A DNA stretch of 64,000 bases from Altica lythri (Eukaryota; Arthropoda; Insecta; Coleoptera; Chrysomelidae). Of the stretch, positions 35,835 to 48,500 are shown piece after piece; position 1 is the first letter of the stretch; the number at the start of each line of letters is the position of its first letter. The stretch spans positions 63,335,999-63,399,998 of the forward strand of contig OZ034802.1 of the NCBI GenBank assembly GCA_964028335.1, read 5' to 3'. The position numbers were made by a program, and so were the translations under genes. The notes under the pieces were generated by a model. It worked only from the letters and a program-made list of their open reading frames with translations. It had not been told where the DNA came from and ran no database searches.

Positions 35835-36780
35835 CTTATGGTCATACACAAAAGGTCTCTTAGGTCACAGTGTAGTACGGTTACCTGTGCCAATCGATCC
35901 CACTAATAAGCTACAATCTACAATCAACGTTTTTATATTTATACATATTTATTTAAAAATTTAGTTTTTTGTGTGGGAATATCTAATTTATACTCGATTC
36001 TTATGTTATTTCTATCAAAACATAATTTAAATACACAAGATTTAACGATGTGTTGTTATTTTTAGTGCCAGTTTATCGTAACCTTTTAAAGTAATATCTC
36101 TATTAAAACGGTTGTTTACAAATATCCGATTAATATTTCTGTTATTTCGATGGAAACAGAGCTGCCAATAATTTTTTTATTTAATTACCTTGTTAATTTT
36201 TGTGGGATGAAGAAAAATGACTAAAACTTAAATCTGTCAAAACTACCTACTGTTTAAAATTTGATTTATAAGTTTTATTTTAATTGAATTCTGCTAAATT
36301 AAGAAGGTAATTAACATAATGAGTTTTTACAGTTGTGAACCTAGAGGCTAGTTAAATTTTTACATAGAAATCAGTTCTTCTAATATCTTAGTTTGGTACA
36401 GCAAGCAACTAAAAAAAGTTTCCATTTAGTCTTTTATCTATTTTTTTTCTCAACTTTCGTTCTATTTATTACCATTAATTAAAACGCCTTTTACGTATAA
36501 AGTAGCAAATTACATTCAGCATAATAAAAATCATAAAAGAAATTAACATAGGCTAGTAAATATTTAACTCTTTGTTTACTATTTTTGTTTATAAAAACAG
36601 AGTAAAGTAGCACATGGCTGAAGGCAGATAATTGCTTATTGAAATGCGACTTAAACAGTTTATTGTACAGAGAAAATATTTCCAGTATTACCTACGAATG
36701 TCAAAAGTAGTCAGACGGAGCAAAAAGCTCTGTGGTAAAATGCTAAGGATTGAAGGACACAAACCAGAAAGGAGAAGGTA
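35835..36780. other. Intergenic AT-rich region
   Basis: No gene is seen. The short frame at 36632-36853 has no recognisable domain. Confidence 0.3.
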
Positions 36781-37425
36781 CATTCGATGGTACAGTCCAT
36801 CGCTCTCTACGGTCTGGTGTTCTGCTCTAAAGGCGGCTTTTTGTCACGGTTGATAGGACAAGTTTGTTGAGTGCCTAACGCAAAGTCTCCGCCGCTGCGC
36901 TTTGAGTATTTGCAGGCTTTGTGCCAATACACATCCTTGCAAAAGACATCGGGAGCATCGATGAAAGAGTAAGGAATGAGGAAAGAGCCACATCTATTAA
37001 GATGTGGCAAGCAAAGTGAGAGATAACGGAAGATGTGGATCAATGGACGAAGTCACTGATTCGGGACATAAGAACCTGGTTCGGGTAAAAGCACTGTTCT
37101 ACGGACTATATCCTGACACAGGTACTGCGTAAGAAATGGGCAGGTAAAAGTAAAGTGTTGGGTGAGATTACTTGGTTCAGCAACTCGATGCGCGAGTTGC
37201 TGGAATGTATGATTGACAATAAGGTATCTGGAGGTGTGTGCATGAGTATGTTCGTCTGGTGGTAAGGATGAAACAGGAGGATGAAAGGAGATAAAGGTGA
37301 ATCTCCACCCTAGAAGTCTGGGGAGGTGTGGCTGCGTGCATGGGTAAGGTGATGCAAGACTCGCCTCGGCGGGTAAATCCGACGCGGCCGGACCCTTCCC
37401 GGTTGGAAGATTTCCAACTCTCATA
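36781..37425 (+). mobile_element. GC-richer block, probable LINE remnant
   Basis: Composition is markedly GC-richer than its surroundings. Broken frames such as SGASMKE and the end GKVMQDSPRRVNPT vaguely recall the C-terminal and 3' region of R1/jockey-type LINEs. The match is weak. Confidence 0.25.
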
Positions 37426-37822
37426 AAAAAAGAGTATTAAGAATGTAGAATTTTGACGTCATAATGCTTGATATCTAAATAGATTATCAATATGGTTTAA
37501 CAAATTACAAGTATAAACATGTAACACTAAATAACCTCTTAAGCCTTGTAGAATATATCTACATCGTACTTTATCCACTTAATATATTTTTAACAAAAAG
37601 AGATAGAGATAGGTATGATAGTCAGTTCCACAGAAAGAAAAAAAGCTTGTTTCACAATATATACAATTTTATTAAAAATACAAAATAGATTGTAAAAGCC
37701 GTAGTAAAAGCATTGAAATATATGACGTATGGAATATCTATTATACCTACGTTTCTATAACGGTTATTCTTCTTTTTTATTCTTATGACAAATTTTTCCA
37801 CTCGGGCTGAGTATGCAGATAA

Positions 37823-38301
37823 TAGTATATTGTGTGGCAAGGGGTGAAACAAGACGATTTCTGACTAGGGAAAGAGTTGACTGCCCGAGCGAAGCGAGGG
37901 CTGTCTTCGCCCGGTCAGAAATCGTCTTTGTTTCATTCCGTGCCACATATTTTTCATATCACATGCATTGAAAGAGCGAGTTTTAATCTCTGTAGCCAGT
38001 TGAAGTAAGACTATTTCAGACAAATAGCGTAGTAATATCTTGACAACGATTTGACGACAGCTGTCAGACGATTATGATTTTATTCGCTTTTGTTTATTAC
38101 AAATGCGATTCTGAAAGACTTGAAATAAAGACATAAATAAGAAATAAATGAATGTGCCGGGCAGAAATAAACTTGTTTCTCCACTAGGGCAGAAAATACT
38201 GTCAGTTTCTGACTGATAGTTGCATTGGTCTGAAATTGTCTTATTTCGACTGACAAAACAGGTATTAAAACAAACTGTTTTAATGCATGTGATATGAAAA
38301 A
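37823..38301 (-). mobile_element. Helentron-like short element, family A copy 1
   Basis: On the minus strand it starts TTTTTCATATCACATG and ends at ATATACTA before TT (37822). The last 120 bases (37831-37947) form a hairpin: TGTGTGGCAAGGGGTGAAAC pairs with the GTTTCATTCCGTGCCACA side, with apex GAGCGAAGCGAGG. The copy at 60119-60572 matches it along its length. Confidence 0.7.
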
Positions 38302-38509
38302 GATTTTTTGATTGACCGTACTTATATATGAATAATTATTAAACGATAAATTTCTTAGAATTTTATATAGGCAACATAAATTACAAAAATAAATTAATCG
38401 TTAAACTGTGCATAAAAGATCACAAATATCACAATTTAAATATAGATATCTACTGCAAATACTAAAAAAATATAAAATTAAGAAAAAAAATGATTCTATA
38501 TTCTATATA

Positions 38510-38995
38510 CGAGATCTGTCGCTCGCAAAGTAAACTGGACTTTTAAGAAATATGCGATACAAGTAGCGCTATCTGTTATTGGAGCTAGCGTTTAATTGTT
38601 ACATCTTTTATTGATGTTCGTTTTTCAAATTTCATGCCAATCGGTCAATAAATAAGCATCGAACAAAGAGCCAATTTTAAGTTATGTTTTTAACTTGGTA
38701 AAACATTTACCGAAACATATAGATTGTTACAACAAGGTTATGGTGATGATTTTTTATCTCGTAGCAGAGTCCACGAGGGGTTTACATGGTTCAAAGAGGG
38801 TCGTAAGTCGCTGGAAGACGACCAACATGTTGGCCAACCAAAATTTGTTATTACGCCAGAAACTTTCGAAAAAGTGTGTATGTTTATTAAAAATGAGACA
38901 GCAAAGTCAACATTGAAATACATGCAAATGGAATTAAATATCTCTAAAGATTTGATCTACTGCATTTTGACCGGAAATTTGGGCGTGAGAAAGGT
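38510..38995 (+). pseudogene. Mariner N-terminal fragment
   Basis: The frame reads KTFTETYRLLQQGYGDDFLS, then GFTWFKEGRKSLEDDQHVGQ and ISKDLIYCILTGNLGVRKV. These are the two helix-turn-helix modules of a mariner transposase. It stops abruptly at a second mariner copy. Confidence 0.7.
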
Positions 38996-40299
38996 GTGTT
39001 ATTTTGCTTAAAACGCTGCAAATTACGCTATAAAATTTGTTTTTGGTCCTCCGTCCAGAAACAATACTATTAATTACTTCAAAATCGTCCGGAAAATGGC
39101 ATTTTCCGGCCTAGGCCGGCAAAGTAGCTTTTAGATTATCTAAAGAGAGGGCGCTATGAGTTTGAATTTTAAGTCATCAAAAATACATAATGAATATTAC
39201 AAATTTTAATTAAATTTATTTAAAAACTGCGTATAATATACTAAACTTACCTATAACTTTTTCTAAAGATAAGCAGGATTCTAATTAACATTTAATTACT
39301 CTTACAACTTGTATTTTAAAATTTGACATTTATGTCAATTTATGAACATCTTTATATAAACATCTAATCTTGTATGTCACAAAGTAAAAAGTTTTTGAAC
39401 TTGTTGTGTTTGCAACATATGTTAATTAAAACACTAATAACTGCTGAAGCTAAACACGTATATTAAGTATTAAACAAGTTATTACACAATACACAACAAC
39501 ACAACTGTAATATAAACATCCAATGTGGCGCTTATATCTGTCTGCTCTCTTCTAGTCAGTGGCCTTAGTTCAGGTAGCACAAGCAGTCAAGTCTTGAACA
39601 TAACAGAACTTTTAAAAATATTAAAAATTAGTCGGACCAAAAAATAGTGTGTGTTACACGTCCGAAAATTGTTTTGCAAGTGCTCGTATTGTTTCGCCTC
39701 GGTGCGACGCACCTCGGCTACACAACTTTACTCGCTCTTGCAAAATGTCATTTTCCGTCCTTGTGTCACAAATAACTATTTCGATTCAGTTTTTGTTGAA
39801 TTGTTAACGAATGCGTCATTAACTTTCCGACCAGCTTTTTTATATGTAATTTTTTGTGTTAAATATGGAGTACTCTTTCATCAAGTCAAACTTGGATCTT
39901 TAAAAATAATATCATAAAATAACTTTTTGGACGTCCACTACGTGGTTCATCTTCGACTCTTATACGACCACTTTTAAATTCTAAAAACCATCGATGCACA
40001 GTTGGAAATGAAGAAGTAGATTTCTTTAACACTATCTCCATTTTTGTATGAATTTCTCTTGCTGATAAACCTTCCAAAACATCAGTGCACGATATTCGGT
40101 TTTTTCTATTGTAACAAAATACACTGACACGTCAATTTCAATGGCTTGTATAAATACAAAAAATGAATGGACAAATAGACAAAATAGATTTTATGGTGTG
40201 TTTAAATGGACGATGAAATATTAAAATAAAGTATAAATTTTGATTCCTCTACTGGTTAATAAGTGTCGCTTTCAAAACTTTTTAACCAACCGAGCAGAT
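38996..40299 (-). pseudogene. Mariner copy (family of 23528), split by a family C insertion
   Basis: 38996-39040 and 39779-40299 align with neighbouring stretches of the 23528 mariner and become continuous if 39041-39778 is removed. The minus-strand frame 40077-39886 reads LSAREIHTKMEIVLKK, TVHRWFLEFKSGRI and VEDEPRSGRPKS (N-terminal DNA-binding region). The end at about 40295 matches the mariner terminal repeat. Confidence 0.75.
39041..39778 (+). mobile_element. Helentron-like short element, family C copy 1
   Basis: It starts TTTTGGTCCTCCGTCC, has a subterminal palindrome GCCGGCCTAGGCCGGC (39107-39122), and ends with a hairpin and CACAAATAACTA before TT. The hairpin arms are CTTGCAAAAT-like, with CGAGGTGCG/CGCACCTCG at the apex. 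It is inserted in a mariner. Confidence 0.75.
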
Positions 40300-40451
40300 T
40301 CCTTGAACACTTTCATCATTTTTGTATGAATTTTTAATGGTGATAAAACTTCTAAATCGAAGAATTTTATCACTGCACTAAATTTGTTTTTGTCCATTGT
40401 ATCAAAATATACTTCAACTAACATGTAAACAAAGACAAAAAAATGAAATAT

Positions 40452-40840
40452 CGATCATCATCCGTTATTTTTGTAATTTCTTTTGAACACCGAATATGTG
40501 TGAATTGATTTCAGTCAAATCGATTTCTATTTTGCAGTTGGAGGTGAAGATGTCACTACTATCGCATCGTTTATATTTCCATCACTCTGTGATTATATAT
40601 AGATCGTGATTTTAGTGCATTCTTCAGTAAACGATTATGCCTTAAGCTCGCTGACGACAACATATACCTTGTACTGACGAGACCCAATAGGTCGAAACCG
40701 GTCTACAAGTTATGTTGTCCCTCTAACTGCAAACGGGAATAGTTGACTGCAATTCCACATTTTCGTATGTTACTTCTTTTTTTTTGTGCTTACTTTTGAG
40801 GGCCTGTTGATGGGAATTTTTCCGAAACTAGTAGCCCTTT
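40452..40840 (+). mobile_element. 389-bp element carrying a hammerhead ribozyme
   Basis: The element is bounded by identical 11-bp copies AAATGAAATAT at 40441-40451 and 40841-40851. It has no open frame. The hammerhead occupies 40656-40719, in the middle. Its ends (CGATCATCATCC and ACTAGTAGCCCTTT) are not inverted repeats, and no clear tRNA promoter boxes were found. Confidence 0.75.
40656..40719 (+). ncRNA. Hammerhead ribozyme, type I, complete motif
   Basis: All core elements are present. CTGACGA lies at 40674-40680, stem II GACC-CAATA-GGTC at 40681-40693, and GAAA at 40694-40697. A self-complementary stem III follows as ACC/GGT, ending in the cleavage nucleotide C at 40703. Stem I pairs CTTGTA (40668-40673) with TACAAG (40704-40709). 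Beyond an internal loop (TAC / T), GACAACATA (40656-40664) pairs with TATGTTGTC (40711-40719). Stem III has no loop, so self-cleavage would need a dimer of two motifs, as known for minimal hammerheads of retroelements. Predicted cleavage is after 40703. Confidence 0.85.
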
Positions 40841-40965
40841 AAATGAAATATTTTTGTGGCACTAGACTTTGAGTTTTTCATTGGTAGTATAAATTTTGGT
40901 TCCTCCACCAATTAATGGGTTCCGTTTTCAAAAATTTTTAACCAATCATTACTTCCTTGATTAGA

Positions 40966-41935
40966 CAATCTACAATAACCAATAACAAATAAAAATAATC
41001 CAAAAGCAACTTTTATTTATAATTTTATTTATAGATACAATATTGATAATACTGATTATAAGAACAATCTAGTAAAAAAATACAAATAAAAACAAAAGTT
41101 TTAAACTTAAAAGATTAGTTAAAAACAAGTAATAACACAATCCTAACTACTATATAAGGTAACAAAGTATTAATTTAAAATGGTAAACGAGATGAAATGA
41201 AAATGTATATAACTCGAAATTTTAATGACAGATACAAATGTAAACAATGAAAATAAGTTTTCCAAAATCTATGTACAAAAATAAATTGAAATTGAAGTAT
41301 ATACTTAACTACTTTTTACTGGCAACAAAAATATATAATTTGTACAAGAATTAATAAACTAGAGCCTTGTTATTTTTTATTTGTCTTTTTTGCATATAAT
41401 TTGTTAATAATAAAAATTTAAGAATATTATTTATAGTGATAGATACATAAAGAAAAGAATTAGAATGAGACAAAAGAAAAGCAATTTAAGAACATCTATC
41501 AGTATATACATGAAATAACTAATCAGTTATATAAAAGAAAAATCAGAAAATTTTCGGACTTGTCCTTTAACATTTGTTGATGAATACCTAAGTGACTTAA
41601 AATGTAACAATCTCAAGAAAATTTGGTAAAGAGCAATAATAAAAGAACGTATGAGATGAGAAGGAGAATTTTACGTAACAAAGGAAATAAATATGTTTAA
41701 AACAGAAAATATTTAGAAAAGTAACACATTAAGATCTCCAAGATAATAATAGTTTAATACTATTATGACGTTTTACAGAGTCTTTGGGAATCAAAGAACA
41801 TATAGACCGTTTACTAAGAACCAACAACTACTTCCCTGGCTATTTGCCTCGACGGACATTGAATTACAGTTCAAAGTTAAACGGGGTAAGTATATCTGCA
41901 AGATAGAACTAACCATTTTAGTTTGCAATTCGAAA
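40966..41935. other. AT-rich spacer between the mariner nest and the second hammerhead
   Basis: No coding frame was recognised. Part of it probably belongs to the element that carries the minus-strand hammerhead. Confidence 0.3.
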
Positions 41936-41995
41936 GGATATCACTTGTAGACCGGTTTCGTCGTATTGCGCCTCATCAGTACAAAGAAGATATCC
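41936..41995 (-). ncRNA. Hammerhead ribozyme, type I, second copy
   Basis: The minus strand has CTGATGA at 41979-41973, stem II GGCG-CAATA-CGAC (one G/A mismatch) and GAAA, then CCGGTC with the cleavage nucleotide at 41950. Stem I pairs TTTGTA with TACAAG. Beyond a TTC/T internal loop, GGATATC (41995-41989) pairs with GATATCC (41942-41936). The layout, stem II loop CAATA and stem III are the same as in the motif at 40656, but stem I sequence differs with compensating bases. Confidence 0.8.
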
Positions 41996-42420
41996 GTCCA
42001 GAAGATCTATTAATATTTTTGGGTTAAATGAAAATCATAAGAAATATGTAATGACAGACCAAAAGCAGTAGGTATAATAATTATCTTAAATAGCTGAATG
42101 GTAAACATTTATTAAATTTTAAAATAATCTGTCTTTTTCATAAAAAAAAACAAATGGTTTTAAAGGGGCATTTTAAGGTCATCTACCTAAATGTTTATGA
42201 AATTTAGACGAATTCAGTATTTTTACCTGATGTTAATCCTTTTAATTTTGATCATAAAAAATTCTCACTATGACATCCGGATTACAATTATATAGCTTAC
42301 CAATGAAATCTTCAACTTGCTCTTAGTAAAGTCGTTATCATATATTCGCTTCTCACTTTCCAACTGCTATTACTTTTTGTATTTAATGTAAAAAAATAGT
42401 TCAATAGGGCTCTAGTTTTT

Positions 42421-42426
42421 TTTATT
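42421..42426 (-). terminator. Possible polyadenylation signal of CPR-3
   Basis: Minus-strand AATAAA lies 116 bases downstream of the CPR-3 stop codon. Confidence 0.4.
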
Positions 42427-42541
42427 ATTATATTAAAAATCCTAATTTAACCTAGGCAAGTGTGTAAGTCATCAAAGTCGATTAGATTTACTGATTATTT
42501 ATCAGTGGAATAAAAAATCGACTTTTAAATTTTTTTTTAAC

Positions 42542-45500
42542 TTAATGGTGGTGATAATGTAGCGGTATGGCAACTTTAACAGGTGTAGGTGGATGTACAG
42601 CATGTCCAGATCGCGTTACTATCGCATTAAAACCACTATGGCCATCATCTTCGTATTGTACTTTCCGAACTGTACCATCTGGTTCAACAAGCGAATATTC
42701 TCCTTTAACAACATTTCCATCACGTTCTTCGCTTTGCTCTTTAATATCTCCAGTATGACTGTCTTTGACACCATATTCAAATTTGTATTTTGGATATGCC
42801 TTAAACAAACAATAATTATATTAGGGTAGAATTTATACCTAAACCTGGAACAATTAGTCAGAATAAGACCAATAGGGCCAATAAGTCTGAAGTCGTTTGA
42901 ATTAAAATTCTGAGAAAACCTTGGCACATTTATCAAGACCAGAAGATATAGCTCTTCATTACCTATAGAGTAGATAGAGATATTATAGACATACAAAGAA
43001 ATTTTGGAAATACTTTTTTAAAGCAATTAAAAGATCTATTAGCTCAAAAGCATAAACGAAGCAAGTTTCAGATGGATAGACTGCATGCGAAGGTGTAGTA
43101 TGATATATTAAACATTGCTAAGACAAATACTATTAGTAAGGAAAGCCAAAATTACCTTCAGGAAGAAGCTTTTTCTTGCTTATTGTTAAATCTCGTAATA
43201 GACGAGCTGATAGACCAATTAATAAAAGATACACTGCTGAGGAGTAAGCAAATCTTAGCTCTCGTTAATTCAATAATACATTAAAAGATTGACGGTATGC
43301 ACCTTAACTGTAGGCTTAAAAGAAATACTCTAAAGTCTTATGTTATGATTTTTATTAAAATAAGGAATTAAGAAGACACAGGTTCTTTAAGGCTAAATGG
43401 TATAAATATAAAAGTGGTGGGAGAAAGCAAGTACCTCAGAGTAATATTTGACTTAATGCTTAACAAACATTGCTATCTTTAATACATAATTAAAGAGGCA
43501 ATAATAATTTTAATGGTAGACAAACTCACTAAGACCAAAACGTGGGGTTTACAACCAAATATGCTATATTGGATTTATAACATGTTGGTTAAACCAACAC
43601 TTACATATAGAGCTTTGGTACGGTAGCCAAAGATTTAACAAAAAAATGCTGTCATCAAAATAAGCAAGGTCTTTGTATTACTTAATAGCAGCAATAAAAG
43701 TTTTGTTAGACCTTTCTCCTCTTTACAATTTTTTTAAGAGTAAGGCAAGAATAGGTTCCAAGAAAACAAATTTTTAAATAGATTAGGACACAATAAAAGA
43801 TAACTGTGACATAAAATCAGACATTCAAACAACTGCATTTTAAAACCTTTCTGTTAAATATGTGTTAACGTGAGGAATGACAAAATGCGAGCACTCAACT
43901 CAAGCCTACACCTGGTCCATAGCCAGATCTAGAACTAAATCGGGTTGAGGGGCAAAAATTTAGAGCAGGAACAGTAACGTAAAAATTTCTGTAGAACTCA
44001 ACGTTCGGCGAAACATATTAGTGACAAACTTATTTGGGTGCTAAAAAATACCAGCAACGTGCATACCTACGAACTTGCAAGAAAACGATCATTCACAATA
44101 TTCCAAGGCCAGTTCTAAAGGTACCAAAAGGTACGAGCTGTAGTCAGATGTAAACCTGGATTCGTAGACAACACAATCATCATTAAAAACACATTTTTAA
44201 TCAGGCATTTACCAGAATATATATTAAGCCATGCACCTGTCATAAAACCTGCAACCATTAGTCTGTATTATGTAGACCTAGATTATACGACAGGAAAACT
44301 TAAATGGTTAAACACCTAAAATAAACAGGATTAGTTGTTAAAATAGGGTAAGTGTATTAACACTATATAATTTAAAACAATTGTTATTAAAACTGCTTCC
44401 CAAAACATCTTTTGCTTATCGTTAAACACTCTTATGACGGGATGCAGTCAAAACCCTTTATTTTCTTTCAACCGTCCTAATAACAAACAAGTGGATGGAG
44501 GTTGCTTTTAACTTTAGCAAATCAAGTGACATGGACTTCTTTGAAAACCTAATAAATTCAAAGATAACAAGGTAAGCCTATTTAGGAATATCAATAAGGT
44601 CGTTATTGTGCAACTTCTAAAAAAACTTCAGGTGTTGAGACTTGAAGGTAAAGGTTTACAAATTCGGAACTTTGACGAATGCAGCTTTTTTATCGATCCA
44701 AGCAGAACAAAAATAGTTGGGAAAAGATGAATGCCATGTTCCATTGTTACTATTACACCAGGTCGGGAAAATACGACAGTGTCTTTAATAGCAGAGACTG
44801 CTGGTTAGAAAGCTTCACCAATAATATTTTTTAAAGGGAATAATGTTTGGGACCAATGACAAACGACCGATGAAGTTTTTCCTAGTATCGAATGCAGCCA
44901 GCAAAAAGGGGTGGAGGGATCCTGAAATGTTTTATAATGAAATCAAAAATAATGTTATTCCCGCTATAGGAATCAGCTTTGAAACACTTCTGTTAAAATG
45001 TATTCGTCAATATCAGCTGACATTTAAGGTAGCAAAAAAAAGATTATCCCCAGGAGCAGATGTTATGACAGCGTCAATAGCACATAGGTATCAGTACAAC
45101 ACCAATAGTGAAATATAAAAAAAAAGTAAAAAAATCAACGAAAATAAAGTTTATCCAATGAGTCAAATAAACAAACATTTATGTAAATATACTTGTAAAA
45201 AGTTTACAGATAAACATTGTTAAGAGAGTTGGACATTTTAAAATGTGACTGAAGTCAGCGTTTACTATGGTTTGAATTTAACAGAAAAGGTTTTAAAATG
45301 TTACAAAGTCTAGAAGTTACCATATTTATTTTGATGGTTTGATATGGATCTCTTATTAGCTAGATGAAATAATAGCTAAGTATTTCAAAAAGAAAGTAAT
45401 TTATTTATTTTTATATTTTTGATAAATTATATAAAAATATAAATAGAATAACTTTTTCTAACAAACTTCTTTCTCTAATTCTTTAAATTAATAAAATAAT

Positions 45501-48500
45501 TTTATCAAAGGATATATTATCCATTTCGATAAGCTTTCTAAACAGTTTTTAATGACATTTTGTTTTATAGTCAAACCAAAGAGGGCTACAGAATGCGATA
45601 AAAATGAAGATGGAATTGTTTTTTTTTTAAACAAACATAGGCAAGTAGAAAGTTAAATACATTATTTAAGGTAAAAATATGCATTACACCATTTCAGTTT
45701 TTAAACGATTACATATACATGTATACAGAATGATTCATTAACAGTGTATTAATCTCTGAATTGTAAATTCTTTACTTCAAAATATCATGATTTTGCACAA
45801 CATGCCTTTAGTATATGCATGCAAATATTGGACATTTTGAACATTTGTTTCAAAGCTTTTTACTTTGGACTTTTAATTTAGATATTATTGTTAAACAATT
45901 AGAGAATAAAAGCTTATATTGTATGTTTTTTTAATTTTATAGAAGCAAATAACATTAATCAAACAAGAGTGACGTTTATTGTTGTGTTTAAGGCTATTTC
46001 ATTTTTTTTATTATAGTTTTTTTTTTAAATGCTTTTGTCCCATAAACATAATCAAGTGTAACTAGCAATACTAAATTAGACTTTAAATTGGTAATAAGCA
46101 TGCCCAAAAAACATTAAATTGTCTAATTACCAAATAGAAAGTGTCAAAACCAAAATAATTGCGATATTTAAAATCAAATTTTTAATTTTAAACATTTAGT
46201 ATTTCGAAAACTAGCAATAATTGTATTAGACCTGTTCGGCTGTTGGGTATCATATTTTGAAGTCAAGAATGTACAATTCAGATATTGTGTGATTTATTAA
46301 TATTTTTTAGACAATCAAGAAATGACACTAAAGGGAAATTTGTTATTAGGGAGAAACTGGGTAAGTGTCCTACAGGACAGCAGTTGAATCCAGATATATT
46401 TAAAATGTTGCCTAACCGCTAGGTATCTGTTGCCGAACGGTTAAATCAACTATCGGCTATAGATAGCCTTTGAGGTTCGAGTTATGCCAGATATGACATT
46501 TTTTTAAATTCTTGCTAGTGTCATTTTTTGTTTGTTTCCGAGCCAAATGGCAAAAAACGGAATGCTTATAGTTTCGTGATGTCTGTCTGTCTGTACGTCC
46601 ATATGTCACAGCCTCTTTTTTCCGAAACTTTAAGAACTATACTGTTAAAATTTCGTAAGTAGATTTGTTCTGTGAACCACCTTAAGATTTTACACAAAAA
46701 TAGAAAATATAAATAAATTTTGGGGCTTCCTCAAACTTAAAACTGATACTCAAAATTTTTTTCATCAAACCGATACGTTTGAGGTATCTATTTATAGGTC
46801 TTTAAAAATAAGATTTAAGTTTCTAATATAATTTTTTTTCTAAACTGAATAGTTTGTGCGATAGATACTTCCAAAGTGGTAGAAAAAAAGAATAATAAAA
46901 CGTAAAAAAATATATGATGTACATTACCATATAAACTTCCACCAAAAATTGATTTGACCGAGATCTAGTAATTAGTTTTTTTTAAACATCGATCAAAGTT
47001 ACAACGAACTACAAAAACTTTTTTTATAATTCACGTTCACAAAGTTTCTATTTCGACACTAAAAACAATATCGAAATAGGTTCATTGTAACACTGTTTTT
47101 GGTAACTTTTTGTTTTACACAATTGGTTGCACTGCACTGATTTTCAACGAAAGAGTTCAGGTAGTAAATCAAGAAGTATGTTTTAGTAAATTATTAACTA
47201 CATTATCAGCGTTATTGCTAAATTCGAAATATTTTATACAAATTTGACAAACATTCTAATTTAAAATCATTAAAACTGACAAGTGTCAAAACTGTCAAGA
47301 TTGCCAACATAAATAAATATTTCTAAAAACTCTCATTTTATTTTTTTTTATACTTTTTAAAGTTCATTATTAAAAATAGCATGTAACACTCGAGTTACAA
47401 TGACGGTTTGTAGTACTCGTTCTTTGCGAAACTCACCGCTTCGCGGTTCGTTTCACGAACTGAACTCGTACTACGAAACCTCTGTCATTGTAACACTTGT
47501 ATTACAATATACTATAATATTGTTACTGCTGCGGAAAGCTTCAGTCCGACTCACACTTGGCCGCTTTTTTTTTAAATTTTAAAACTTCCATGAGAGATGT
47601 CTCAAATAATTAATTTCTTCTTATAACTGAGAATTTCTTAATTAAAACAAAAACTGAATTTTACTTAATTTTGGTAGATTTTTTTTTTATTTTAATGCCA
47701 AGTATAAATTCAAATATTTAGTATATAAATAATTAGTAATTAAATCATTTTTTGCGTAAGCAATACTTATATCCATTTAGTAAGACAGAGAAAATTTTAA
47801 TTTCTAATAAAGGAATTATAAGATCAAAAAGTTGGTTCCTACAAAATCATCATCAGACTTTTAAATCTTCAATAAAATAATCGCTTTGACTGTAAATCTT
47901 TACAAAACTCCAAATATGATGTACATCTGGTTAATTCGCTCTTTCTTTGATGACAGCTTTAGTCTTTTAAAATTTTTACAGTAAACATGATAAAATATTA
48001 TAAAACAGTCTTCGAGTATATTCTTACAATATTTACTTTTTTACAGGTTTGGAGGTGCGCCACCCTCTTATTTGGAGATTTATTAAGATGACGAAAACAA
48101 GTAATTTCAAAATAAAATCATTTTTTAAACACTGTTAACTTTAATTTTCTTTGCTAGTATTAATACTTACTGGTATGTTTACATATTTAGAAAAAATTAT
48201 ATTTTCTTACCACTGGTTCTGCTTTGATGGCAACAGGGTGTGCTACTGGAGCATGTTGTAACAAAGTATAACCATGGCCTCCGTAATCAATAGGATTATT
48301 GGTAACCGTACTTAAAAACAATGCTAAGAGCAGTAACACCTAAAAATTAATTTTACAATAATAATATCATTGATTCTTTAATATGAACGATAAAGTAGTT
48401 TTAATTAAAAAGATGTAGGTAATTGAGTTTATTTATGGCATGATTTTTGGTGTTGCCTACATTGTCATTCAAAGTAAAGTAAAGTTTTTAGTCATAATTT

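Larger units (their letters stand above)
40300..40965 (-). pseudogene. Second mariner copy, split by the ribozyme element
   Basis: 40300-40440 matches the N-terminal coding end and 40852-40965 matches the terminal part of the same mariner family (for example GATTCCTC and TTTTTAACCAA). The 389-bp ribozyme element separates the two parts. Confidence 0.65.

Noticed and set aside
37053..37424. 123-codon minus-strand open frame
   Set aside because: Proline/threonine-rich with no domain; it lies in a GC-richer repeat block and looks like a by-product of composition.
47840..47885. Minus-strand CTGATGATG near a possible stem I
   Set aside because: The required GAAA and cleavage triplet are absent; only GGAACC is present.
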